Source of the DNA: Larus michahellis
Taxonomy: Eukaryota; Chordata; Aves; Charadriiformes; Laridae
Assembly (NCBI RefSeq): GCF_964199755.1
Contig: NC_133929.1
Location: 5,039,806 to 5,103,805, forward strand
Length of the DNA stretch: 64,000 nucleotides
Direction of reading: 5' to 3'
Shown here: positions 42,770 to 53,047 of the stretch, piece after piece
Layout: each line of letters begins with the position of its first letter
Position numbering within the stretch: the first letter of the stretch is position 1
Translations under genes and position numbers: made by a program
The notes under the pieces: generated by a model
Database searches by the model: none
Told to the model about the DNA's origin: nothing
What the model saw: only the letters and a program-made list of their open reading frames with translations

Positions 42770-43490
42770 ATGCTCTGCAGAAGCTTCCTGAACTGTGCAT
42801 GCCTGGCTGTGTCGCCTTTCCAGGAAATGTCAGGGTGGTTGAAGTCCCCCATGAGAACCAGGGCCTGTGATCATGAAGCTATTTCCAGCTGTCTGTAAAG
42901 GCCTCATTGACTTCCTCTTCCTGATTCGGTGGTCTGTAGTAACCACCCACAACAGTGTCTCCCATATTAGCCTGGCCCTTAATTCTTACCCATAAACTCT
43001 CAACACGTTCTTTGTCCACCCCTAGGCAGAGCTCAATACATTCCAGCTGCTCTCTTGCATAGAGAGCAACTCCACCACCTTGTCCTGCTGGCCTGTCTTT
43101 CCTAAAAAGTACATAGCCATCCATGACAGCATTCCAGTCATGCGAGCTATCCCACCACATCTCAGTAATTGCAATGAGATCGTGGCCCTGGGACTGCACA
43201 CAGATCTCCAGCTCTTCCTGCTTATTCCCCATGCTGCGTGCATTGACGTACAGGCATTTCAGAGAGGCAGGCGAGCATGCAGATTTCCCTGGAGGGGTGC
43301 AAAAGGATCCAGCATAGCCATACACACCCTTGAGGTGGCTGACCTTCTGGATCTCATCTTGGGAGTCAGATAAGGAACATTTCTTACTGCTCTGGTTGTC
43401 CCGGCTTGTTCCCCAGTTGGATCCAAAACACAGCACCAAAAGGGCTGCTGTGAAGAAAATTAACTCCATCCCAGTTAGACCCAGTACACC
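42770..43490 (-). pseudogene. CR1 ORF2 endonuclease fragment
   Basis: A 196-codon minus frame (43,469-42,879) has the APE-endonuclease N-terminal motifs 'CLYVNARSMGNKQEELE', 'LIAITEMWWDSSHDW', 'GQGGGVALYAREQLE' and '[12 protein letters not shown]'. Further sequence to 42,770 continues the domain in another frame. It is truncated on both sides, with no RT. Confidence 0.88.
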
Positions 43491-43553
43491 TGCTCAAAGG
43501 AAAGGAACCATGGCTGCATGCCATGTGCCACCCTGTGGTTCTACCTGCACAAG

Positions 43554-44175
43554 TGTCCTGGTTTGAGTGACACAGGATTAATTTCTTCTTTAGTAATTTT
43601 ACTTTTCAGTAAGGTCTCTTCTAATGCTAGGGAAAACTGCACTTTTAGAAGACTCTAGTGTCTGAATTTTTGAAAATATTTACTTTATAGCCAGCTATGG
43701 TATGCAGGTTTCAAGATCTCAGTGTTTTTGAGCTAGCCAGGTGCCGGGATGAGGATGAGCGAGACCCAGGCTGGTCAACAGAATAATTTCATACCATGAA
43801 TGTCACATTCAATATAAATTAGAAAGTTTGCTGAGGATTCTTTATCTTCTATGATGTCTGCAATCCTGAGAACTTCTTGTCCCAGTGTTGGACCCCTGAG
43901 GCCTTCCCTTCCTCCCGATGCCATAGAGCTCACAGTGTCCAGCATCTGCTGCCCACTGCTGGGAGTGCACAGCTTCCTACTTATACAGTTAATTGGTTGT
44001 GTATAATCCTTGTGTATTTTATATCAGTATCGGCATCAATATTGGTTCTTTAGTATTATTAATGTTAATTATTTATTCTATTAAATTAATTATTAATTAT
44101 TCTATTAAATCTGTTTATATTTCAACCCTTGTGTTTCCTTGGTTTTTCCCGACTCCCCTTCCTGGGTCGTGAGGG
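43554..44175 (+). repeat. LTR-G1, probable LTR
   Basis: Begins TGTCCTGGTTTGAG and continues with 'gcacttttagaagactctag', also found in LTR-G2 at 54,888. A repeated 'attaattattctattaaat' block near 44,070-44,110 supplies ATTAAA signals. The 3' end is approximate. Confidence 0.65.
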
Positions 44176-44304
44176 ATCATCGGGTGATAGAATAATTGTC
44201 TAAATGACAATAAATTGTTGTGGGTTCTTCAAACCATAATAGCAAGCATGGGGAGGACATGAGCAAGTGGGATGGTGCAACTACCTTGGACATGGAAGCC
44301 TGCG

Positions 44305-44835
44305 TAGAATCATAGAATTGCCTAGGTTGGAAGGGACCTTTCAGATCATCTAGTCCAACCATCAACCTAACACTGACAAAAACCATCACTAAACTATATC
44401 TCTAAGCACTACATCTACCCATCTTTTAAATACCTCCAGGGATGGTGCCTCAACCACTTCCCTGGGCAGCCTGGTCCAATGCTTGACAACCCTTTCAGTG
44501 AAGAATTTTTTCTTAATATCCAACCTAAACCTCCCCTGGTGCAACTTAAGGCCATTTCCTCTTGTCCTGTCGCCTGTTAGTTGGGAGAAGAGACCAACAC
44601 TCACCTCGCTACAACCTCCTTTCAGGTAGTTGTAGAGAGCGATAAGATCTCCCCCGCGCCTCCTTTGCTCCAGGCTGAACAACTCCAGTTCCTTCAGTCA
44701 CTCCTCATAAGACTTGCTCTCTAGACCCCTCACCAGTTTTGTTGCCCTTCTCTGAACATGCTCCAGTGCCTCAATGTCCCTCCTGTAGTGAGGGGCTCAA
44801 AACTCAACACAGTACTCAAAGTGCGGCCTCAAGCT
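44305..44835 (-). mobile_element. CR1, 5'-truncated
   Basis: 3' end 'agaatcatagaattgcctagg' then minus frame 44,682-44,389 with '[20 protein letters not shown]' and '[20 protein letters not shown]'. Only the C-terminal part of ORF2 and the 3' end remain. Some stops occur upstream. Confidence 0.9.
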
Positions 44836-45376
44836 AGTAATGAAGTGTGGATATTTATTTATGCTGAGTTTTTATCAAAAGTAACCCATCACTGCTCTAA
44901 CTGGCACTAGCGTCATGAGGACTACATATCACTTTTCTTATTTTGTCAGATTGACCTTTTCTGAGGCAACTGGTTTATAGCAGTTTTACCATAAATTGAA
45001 AGTGTAAGATTATTTTTTTTTTCAGGGCTAAATATTCACTGTAAATCTAATTGTAGCATTTCTTATATTGAGATAGCTGTTAGCTAGTGAACATTTTTGT
45101 GCAGAATATTGCTGACCTTTGGAAATCAGATGCTGTGTTGCTTAAAATTTTGATTCGTTCATATCAAAAGCTATTGCAGCAAAGAAGTGGGAGCCAGAAG
45201 TGCACAAAGTGTTAAAGAATGTAGTTTTTTTCTATTAAAAAAAAAAGACCTTTAAATACTAATACTTTGTAATGAGATGGGGAGTGACCATGAAAATCTT
45301 TTGTACCACACACAGATGCACTATTTATTTTGTGGCAAAGTGCTCAAAACAGTTGTCAAACTTAAAGATGAGTTAC
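44836..45376. other. Unassigned AT-rich sequence
   Basis: No gene, LTR or RNA recognised. Confidence 0.4.
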
Positions 45377-46021
45377 TGTCCTGGTTTGAGGTAAAACGGA
45401 AACAACTTTCTGTTCAGTAATTTTACTTCTTAGCTAGGCCTCTTCTAACTCTCGGAAATTAACAGCATGTTGTGCAGAAAACTGTTCACTCTCAGAGTGA
45501 TAAGACCAGTGTTTACAGTTAGTGCCGAGGAATGGTACACAGAGAGGCTCTTGCTTAGACTTACTGCTATAACAATCAAGGTCAGCTAACTTTGTTATTT
45601 GCCCTGTTGGAAGGTCGGAAGCAGAAAAGCGTAGAGGGGTCCCACCTGCAGGGAGGAGTGGACAGGACAGGTGACCCAAAACTGACCAACAGGGTATTCC
45701 ATCCCATCTGCCCCATGCTCAGTATAAAAGCTGAGGGATCAAAGGGTCAGCTCTCTCTTCTTCAATGGCTGATGTCCGAGGATGACCCTGTCTGTTCATC
45801 TGCCTTTGATCCCAATCTGTGTGTTCCTGACTCCAGATCTGGAATCCAGTTCCCACCCGTTGCTGAGTCCAGTCTGGGACTTCCCCAATGCCTGCCGGTG
45901 AGGTCATCCTGGGAGATTAATATGGTTTTGTATATACTGTATCTATTTTCATTATCTCATTTTTATCTTATTATTAATATTTCATTAAAGTAGTTTAGTT
46001 CCTTCTAAACTCATAAATCTC
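45377..46021 (+). repeat. LTR-B5, 3'-truncated
   Basis: Starts TGTCCTGGTTTGAGG and has the TATA phrase 'cagtataaaagctgaggg' near 45,720 and ATTAAA near 45,984. It stops after 'aactcataaatctctc', missing the last ~90-150 bases of the family, and is joined directly to CR1 sequence. Confidence 0.85.
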
Positions 46022-46203
46022 TCAGTGTGCCCGCAGTGTGCCCAGGTGGCCAAGAAGGCCAATAGCATGCTGGCTTGTATCAGAAATAGTGTGGCCAGCA
46101 GGACTAGGGAAGTGATCGTCCTTTTCCGCTCGGCACTGGTGAGACTGAATCTGGAATACTTTGTTCGGTTTTGGGCCCCTCACTACAGGAAAGACATTGA
46201 GGT
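46022..46203 (+). mobile_element. CR1 RT C-terminal fragment
   Basis: Encodes '[19 protein letters not shown]', '[20 protein letters not shown]'. Both ends are abrupt. The left edge coincides with the LTR-B5 truncation. Confidence 0.88.
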
Positions 46204-46920
46204 GCCAAAAATTAATCTCATTCACACTCAGCTGTTTTACTTGCCATGAAATGTAGCTGCAAGTCCAATTGCACAGTACCCTGATTGCTCTTCTATAAAC
46301 ATTAAGTTGATCTCACAAACAAAAGCGGGGAAATAAGGGTCTGTTATAGGCTATAATGTGGCTACTGAACTTCAGTTTTGGAGCACTGCAAATGGATTTT
46401 AATCGCAAAAATTTCAAAAGACTTCAAGATTTTGGTTGGGTTTTTTCCAAGGGGTGTGCGTGTTTGCTTGTATAAATGTTCTTAAGACTCTAAAATATTG
46501 AAAGTATTTAAAGAGGAAATTGTTGAAAAATCCTGAAGTCAAGCTCCACGTATATATAATGTGACAGCTAAATACCAAAACTCCAAAGTAAAAGTTGTTG
46601 GTATCTACAAAACAAAACAACCTGATAAGAGTTGTTGGGGGGAGGGGGGGGCGGGATGGGACAGGACAACTGAGGGCAGCAGGCAACTCCCCAGCACAGC
46701 CAGGTGCTGTTTTGTGCTTCTTCCCACCCCGCAGCAGCTCCATATCTCCCCAGATGCCCAGCTTGAGCTAACAGCTGTCGGATTCAACATGTAGTCACTG
46801 AGGAACTGATTCAGAACATCCACAACAAACAACACAAACACCATCCTATTCCCAACCCCATCCTGCCCTAGACAAAAAAAACTGCAGCGCCCCAACACGC
46901 AGCCCGAGGGGGTGGCTACC
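46204..46920. other. Unassigned sequence
   Basis: No recognised feature. It includes a short G-rich run near 46,636-46,660. Confidence 0.4.
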
Positions 46921-47095
46921 CGCTTTCCTTTTGCTTTTACTTTGCTCCACTCTGTTTTACTTTGGTTCTCTTTGCTCCGGTTTGCTGTTTTGCTATGCTT
47001 TGCTTTGGTCCACTTTGCTTTGCTTTGGTCTGCTTTGCTTTGCTTTGCTCTGCTCTGCTCCACTCAGCTCCCCTCCCCTCCCATCCCATGAGCCA
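46921..47095 (+). repeat. Low-complexity TTTGC/CTCTG pentamer-like tract
   Basis: Imperfect repeats of 'tttgctttgct' and 'ctctgctctgctcc' over about 170 bases. They create long but meaningless open frames on both strands (Lys/Ser-rich one way, Leu/Cys/Phe-rich the other). Confidence 0.85.
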
Positions 47096-47149
47096 TCTGC
47101 ATGCAGGTGCAAGTGCCTCCGAGTCACTTTCCACATGGGTACATCACCG

Positions 47150-47420
47150 AAATCGGGAATGAACTCCTTAACACCAATGTAGTCTTAAGAAGCAGGCATT
47201 CTTTTATTCGGCGCCGGACACATGGGGGATCTCTCCACCTAACATGTCCACTGAACGCGAGATTCACAGAGACTTATATCCATACAGAATAGGCGTGGTC
47301 ATTAAATTTCCCAGCACTCATTGCCATATTCATTATATTTCCAGAACTCATTTCCATATTCACATCACCTTGGCACATGTGCATTAAGTCTGTTAGGGAC
47401 TTCAGGGTAGGTTTTGGGTG
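47150..47420 (-). repeat. LTR-K, probable LTR 3' portion
   Basis: On the minus strand an AATAAAAGAATGCCTGCTTC phrase, as in the poly(A)/R region of avian ERV LTRs, is followed by 'tttcggtgatgtaccc'. It resembles the LTR-J end ('aataaagaatacctgct'). The upstream (U3) edge could not be fixed. Confidence 0.45.
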
Positions 47421-48522
47421 GTTCCTAGTGGCGTACGGTGTCTGGTTTGAGCTGATAATAGAGGAATCTCTTTGTGTGGAATGGGGAAGATAAATGCAGA
47501 AGCTTTTGCAACGCCCGCATTTCTTTTGCAAGCTTGTTATCGATCCCTCCAGTCTCTTCGGGGATGTGGTATGTTTGTTCTTCACAAGGAGTTACATTTA
47601 CCTTTTTACCAGACTCTCAGTCCCTGGTTGTAACAGGCAGGGGCAGTTGCCTGGTAGCTGGTTGCTTTGGGGGTGTGGGGAGTAGTGTGGTTTGCCTCAA
47701 GCTGCGGGTGTCTGTGGGGGTTGTGCAGTACCTCGGCTGGGTGGGGTATCAAGCTTTGGTGGCTCAGTGGTTATTTGGTAGTGGTGGTTCGCAGTGGTTA
47801 TTTGGTAAGGTTTCCCAGGAGAATATGAGAGTTTCACACTGGCTAGCTAATACTTTTTTTAAGATACCAAGTAGCTTGTCCTGGAAGTTTAAATGTGGTA
47901 GTCAGTACAGTTTTTTGAAGAACTAATTTTTTTCTGTAGGATAAGCAAGTATAGAAATTGTTAATCTTTTAGCTATTTGAAAGTGGTTAAACTACCACTA
48001 GCAGTATAACTAAGCTAAGTTGAATTTCAGATATTCCTCCGAAGAAGTTGACTCCCATGCAGTTTATTGTGTTAGCAATCTGCTGAATAAAACTTAAAAA
48101 TCTTGCTCGTGTTTGCCGTGAGTGAATGTGTTCAGAGGCATTCTGCACTTACAAGATTTATTTTGCCAAACAGCCACAAAGATTTTTTTTATGACAGCAG
48201 GAAAAATATAATTATTCTTCATCACAGTTTTTACAGCATGCCAAGACCACAAGGAAAATTCGGGAGAGTTTTTGTCCTTGACACCTATCACTGATGATAT
48301 TTGTCAGCAATCGATAGAAGTGAAATGATTTCAAACACTGGAAATGCAAATTGTAAGCAAGGATGAATCATGCTTAGTAATATTTCTGAAAGAAAAAAGC
48401 TGCTGAAACAATGTCACCTCTGTCTTGTCCATTGTTAGATGTGAACTGCTCTCTCTTACTGATACCTGTTGGCAGGAATTACCAGTTTCCATTGCTCGCA
48501 TGGCTTCTGTCACGGGATTCTT
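47421..48522. other. Unassigned sequence
   Basis: A GT-rich section (47,640-47,830) gives a 150-codon plus frame without any recognised domain. The rest is AT-rich. The first part may be U3 of LTR-K. Confidence 0.35.
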
Positions 48523-49364
48523 TGTTGCCGACCAAGGAAGGAGACACAGACACACTTAAGTATAGAATTACAAAGGGAAATTCTTTACTGCAATACGTAT
48601 ACCTGTCGCGGATGGAGTGATGCACTTCACTTGTAGAGAGAAGCAGCAATACATTTATTGATATAAAACAGGGATTTAACAAAGTTTGATGGTAAATGTG
48701 AAAGTGTTTTAACAAGATTCGAGATGGCAAGGCACACTTGGTTATTTACTGCACAGAGGCCAGGGTCAGACAGAACTGTCAGGGAGACCCTCCCGTTGAG
48801 TCATGAGGTTCAGAAAGGACCCCCTGGCTTTCTAAACTCCTTCTCAGAGAGGAGTCTAGGTGCGTCTGGATGCAATCCTAGTCCCAGACTTGGTCAACGG
48901 TTTATGCCTAAAGGATTATATATGCGCAATCAGTCCTTTATATCACTTAGCTAAGATTTCAAAGTTTAGCATGCTCTTAGTCACTTACCGAGGATCTGTT
49001 GTGGCAAGGAATCTCTAAATCTCAAGAAGTAACCTTGAGTGGGCATCCCTGCTCAAGGGAAGATCCTGTCATGCAGCCCGCTGCCGTGCAGGAGAGCTCA
49101 AAGGGCTCTTGGGCTGTTCACTATTTATGGAGGTAAGATGATTTACCTATAGTCATATCTGCATATTGACCACAGCACCAGCATTGCTCAGGTTAGCCCT
49201 TGGCTATTGCGTTGTTATCTGTCTCCCTGAAACTACATTGAGCCCGGTGCGGCCACCATGACTACATGCACTCGTTATGACCACCACGGGTGGTTATTGC
49301 TTGGGCAGGGTTATGGGAGACAAAGGTCAGGTTGGCACCTGGGGAGGGGGAGCACACCATCACA
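48523..49364 (-). repeat. LTR-N, probable solo LTR
   Basis: Minus strand starts TGTGATGGTGTGCTCCCC and ends CCTTGGTCGGCAACA. Near its 3' side it has AATAAATG and a 'gcagtaaagaatttccct' phrase typical of avian LTR R/U5 regions. No primer site follows, suggesting a solo LTR. No target duplication was confirmed. Confidence 0.55.
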
Positions 49365-49887
49365 ATACCCACCCTAGTTCTGAGGGACCCTAAGCATAAG
49401 TAACAGGTTGCATATTCTATATGTGGGCTATTGCCCAATTACAGTCCTAGGCTTTTCCAGTGTTGGCCAATCAGTCCTTAATGTTCACGTGCACAGTGGG
49501 ATTTCCTTCGTGTGGCTGCGTGATTGGAGACAGTGGCTTGGGCTGGTTTTCATCCTCTGTCTGCTACATGCTCAAAACCGGTTTCCATGGGTTTGTTATC
49601 AGGCAAGGGCGTATGGCTGCGGGTCGCTTTCATGCTTCAGCGTCTTCCCTCCTTGAGTTCACAGAAAGCTCTCCAAAGCTACGGTGAAGTTCATCCTATT
49701 GAGTGGCCTAAGTTTTTCATTTTCTTCACACTTCTAAGGTGGAAAAAGGACGTTGGTATTTCTTTCCTTCTCCATTTCTTACCAAAAGTGAATTAAATAT
49801 GTGACAAAAGGGTTAACTGCCGAGCCTAGACTGCCAGATAACTCTGAAGTTTCTGAAGCTTTGAAAATATATTTCAGACGTTCTGTC
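49365..49887. other. Unassigned sequence
   Basis: No recognised gene or repeat. Small overlapping plus frames lack domains. Confidence 0.4.
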
Positions 49888-50236
49888 ACGTAGAAGAGGA
49901 TCTTATCAATGCTTATAAATATCTAAAGGGCGGGTGTCAAGAGGATGGGGCCAGACTCTTTTCAGTGGCGCCCGGAGACAGGACAAGGGGCAATGGGCAC
50001 AAGCTGGAACACAGGAAATTCCATCTCAACATGAGGAAAAACTTCTTTACTTTGAGGGTGGCAGAGCACTGGCACAGGCTGCCCAGAGAGGTGGTGGAGT
50101 CTCCTTCTCTGGAGACATTCAAAACCCACCTGGATTCATTCCTGCCCAGCCTGCTCTAGGTGACCCTGCTTTGGCAGGGGGGTTGGACTAGATGATCTCC
50201 GAAGGTCCCTTCCAACCCCTACCATTCTGTGATTCT
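49888..50236 (+). mobile_element. CR1, 3' end fragment
   Basis: Encodes '[20 protein letters not shown]' and '[20 protein letters not shown]', then the CR1 3' end 'ccattctgtgattctgtga'. Closely similar to CR1-e. Confidence 0.92.
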
Positions 50237-51495
50237 GTGAAGAGGAACATTATACTTTATCTACTCCTTAAAGAGCAAAGAATGCGCAATAAATATAAAA
50301 GGCATACCATAGGGGACTTGTTTTTTGCATATGCCTGTAAAAACATTGTGATTAAAAAAAGAACTAAAGTAGGAAATATTTAAGGGTTAAAAAAAAATAA
50401 TCAAAGAATACATAACAAGATAGAGTTGTTAATTTGATGTGGATCACAAGTAGATGTGTAGAAAGAAAAACTCCTAGGAAATTGATCCTTAAGCAATAAA
50501 GCAAGGAGTCATGCCAAAAGGATTATGAAACATAGACTGTAAATTTCATAGATTCAAAGAAAAAGATACAAGAGGATAGGAACTCAGTGATGTTATTGAA
50601 TATTGATTTTAAACTATGTCCAAATACTTAAAGGAAAGATCAGTTCATATCAGCTTTTTGCTGTGCCCTGAGATTCTTGAAAGATCAATTATCAGACAAA
50701 TGTTTAGAGTATACTCATCATTCTGTATCAGAAAAAAACTTGGTTTTAGTTCAGAATGCAAATTTCTCAGAATAAAATAGCTTCTTTTTCAATCAAGAGA
50801 TGTGCGTTTTTTTAATTTTCATTCCTTTCTGTCAATGTCACTAAATCTTGCTATCTAATGTACTAAATTAAACAATTTAATTAGAAAGTTTTAATCACTA
50901 GGGGGAATAGGAAAGGGAATAATGCCAGAGATTATGTACTTGCTCATTCCTTTTTCATAATAATAAGAGAATGCTACATATCACATAACCTGCTGTTTCC
51001 TGGCCATTCCTTTTACTGCAGCATACATTTGCTTACTCGCCCACGACCTGTTGCCTCAGTGATGCCTTACCTCCCCACAACATGCAAATTTAATTGTTTA
51101 CAAAGAAGTAGCTTGATTTAAGGAAGCACGCTTTTATCATGGACATCATTGTTCTTTGTTTATCAACACAAGGAAAGGAAGGGAGGAGAGAGAGACTGAA
51201 GAAAGATAACAATAAAAAGCATACCATTGTTTTGGCACTTAGGTTCCTCCCAAGATTGCTATGCATTGTTTGAAGAAATGACAATTTCTGCATTCATAAT
51301 GCTTGGATTTAGTACCTTTTTCTCTTGTGAGGCAGCAATTTCATAATCATAGACGCAGTAATAACACAAAAATAAATACTACATTAGAAATAATTAGTTT
51401 TGACCTTTTAACAGCAAAATCAAAATGTGAACAGCAACTTGTGCACATCAAGTATAACTTGACTCCATGCACTAATACACATACATGAGAACATT
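50237..51495. other. Unassigned AT-rich sequence
   Basis: No gene or repeat recognised. Part nearest 51,495 may be decayed continuation of the hAT-like relic on the minus strand. Confidence 0.4.
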
Positions 51496-51598
51496 TATGC
51501 AGCAATCTTTTCACACATCTTGCACACAGCAAATACCATAAACTGAGACATTAGAAACACCCGTACTTTCATCCAAGTGTATAGCAAACCTCCCACAC
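51496..51598 (-). pseudogene. hAT-transposase-like relic, downstream part
   Basis: Immediately left of ERV-6 the minus strand reads 'WRFAIHLDESTGVSNVSVY', a pattern (FAI-LDEST-VSN) seen in hAT-superfamily transposases and their ZBED/GTF2IRD2-type domesticated relatives. It becomes unreadable by about 51,500. It continues the frame found right of ERV-6 (54,776-54,887). Confidence 0.6.
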
Positions 51599-51956
51599 TG
51601 TAGGAATGTATCTGAGAGAAAATGGCCATGTGAGCCAGCCTCCCTACTGTGAGAGATTAGATTAAGGGCAAAACAGGTGGTAGAAGATGGAATTAGTACG
51701 TGGGAAAAACAGGAACTGAGAAGGCAGAAAACATGTTGTGCTAATGACTAAGCAATTTACTATGCGAATTCTTGTAACCAATCTGATGTGTGAACGAACT
51801 GCATGGACAGCGCGTGGACAGTGTAACTAGCTAATCAGAAATAAGCCAGTGGCGTGTACGGCTACAACACAGGATATAAAAGATGATGATCTGTGCTTAA
51901 TAAACGGCTTCTGTTGATTCACATTGGATCGTCTGGAGTCCAGTTATTTCTCCTCA
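51599..51956 (+). repeat. ERV-6 5' LTR (LTR-A)
   Basis: TGTAGGAATGT ... TTTCTCCTCA, 358 bases. TATAAAA lies at 51,875-51,881 and AATAAA at 51,899-51,904, only about 20 bases apart, giving a very short R region, as in alpharetroviral LTRs. Confidence 0.93.
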
Positions 51957-51958
51957 GA

Positions 51959-51976
51959 TGGTGACCCCGACGTGAT
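51959..51976 (+). other. ERV-6 primer binding site (tRNA-Trp type)
   Basis: TGGTGACCCCGACGTGAT, two bases after the LTR. This is the tRNA-Trp-complementary site known from alpharetroviruses; no change is visible. Confidence 0.92.
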
Positions 51977-52157
51977 ACCGATCGGCGCTTGGCTTGAGCA
52001 ATGGAACGCGAGGGGTGGAAGACCCAGAAGGAGATCCACCGGCTGGAGGACGGCTCAGCTGGACTGAGACCGGGCGGATTGGGCGGCAATCCAGAATAGA
52101 GGAAACAGACGACGTGGCCACAGACACCCAGAGAGAGGTGAGCAGCCGGGGCAGGAG

Positions 52158-52502
52158 ATGGGGCAACAAGTAACAAAAGAAGAAGGGGCTGTATTAAGAC
52201 TTCTCCTGCATATCCTCTCTAAGAGAGGGGTGAAATACGATGAGCGTATGCTCCGAAGGCTGTTAACCTGGTGCAGAGAGAACGGATTCACACCAGAGCC
52301 CCAGAAAGCTTTTAAACCAGAAATATGGGAGGCTGTTGGGAAAAAACTGTGGGAAGTGATAAGTAAAGGAGACAAAGAGGCATCACCGTTAGCGACGACG
52401 TGGCGGTTGGTGTTATCGACCTTACAAGATATGAAGGCGGAGCGACGCAGGAGGCAGCGGGCAGCGGTGGGACCGGCCAGGCCCCCGGGGGGGGTGATTT
52501 AA
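52158..52502 (+). pseudogene. gag: ERV-6 gag, matrix only
   Basis: 114 codons starting MGQQVTKEEGAVLRLLLHIL, with Gly2 for myristoylation, then 'LLTWCRENGFTPEPQKAFKP', 'WEAVGKKLWEVISKGDKEAS' and an Arg-rich end before a stop at 52,500-52,502. It matches ERV-5 matrix nearly residue for residue until 'LVLSTLQDM', after which the two diverge: ERV-5 continues to the PSAP region, ERV-6 passes into a deletion junction. The protein could still be made but lacks everything after matrix. Confidence 0.85.
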
Positions 52503-52581
52503 AGGGACCATGTCCCCGGCGCGGTGGCTGGTGTGGATGCCGGAACCAGATGGGTACCAGCCAAGTGGATAAAGCCCTGGT

Positions 52582-53045
52582 TTGAGAAGACGGATTCGAA
52601 TGAGTTACCCCACAACACCAACAACGACGGTGAGGGCTGAAGAAGTGCAGTGCCCTAGGTGTGGAACTGTGACCCATGGATTTTTGTGCCTTGTGAGGAT
52701 TGTCGAGGCCGGTGGTGGTATAAAAGACCACGCGCTGCGGCCCGGTGTGCTGCGTGTTTTAATAAGGAACTAAGTAAGGTGACGGGTTTAATTCGTTTAG
52801 CTATTGCAACAGGGCATATAGAGCCAGGTTCACCTCAACACGAGCTGGCTGAACGACAGGAGATTAGGGAAGCCTACCATTCACAAGGACTGGTCAGGGT
52901 GTGTGGCATACAGTGCTGTTACACAGTGCTGCTGCCAGAGGTTTGGTCAGTTCCGGAGGACCAGTGGGAACAGGTAGTACGTCACTGTAGCAACAGGTTC
53001 GGTCATCTACAGCGCAGAAAGAAGGGCAAGGGTACTGATATTTGA
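52582..53045 (+). other. Cys-rich reading frame upstream of env, possible accessory gene
   Basis: Two overlapping plus frames. The first (52,582-52,773) contains 'VRAEEVQCPRCGTVTHGF' with one CxxC. The second (52,659-53,045, 128 codons) contains two more, CEDC and CAAC, in 'PCEDCRGRWWYKRP' and 'RCAACFNKELSK', then an acidic/hydrophobic part 'LLPEVWSVPEDQWEQVVRHC' and a basic end 'RRKKGKG'. The frames shift into each other near 52,680, beside a T-run. Three CxxC pairs plus basic regions suggest a small zinc-binding protein. It ends three bases before the env ATG at 53,048. I do not recognise a family; an unusual env leader or a remnant of deleted gag/pol are alternatives. Confidence 0.5.
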
Positions 53046-53047
53046 AG

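Noticed and set aside
46605-47182. Several open frames on both strands, including a 152-codon Lys/Ser-rich one
   Set aside because: Generated by the TTTGC/CTCTG low-complexity tract; amino-acid content follows the repeat.
47474-47926. 150-codon plus frame rich in Val/Gly/Ser
   Set aside because: GT-rich stretch, no recognisable domain, lies beside or inside a probable LTR.
53042-53047. TTG at 53,042 as env start
   Set aside because: An ATG follows six bases later at 53,048 and begins a normal signal peptide; a TTG start is not expected in a retroviral env.
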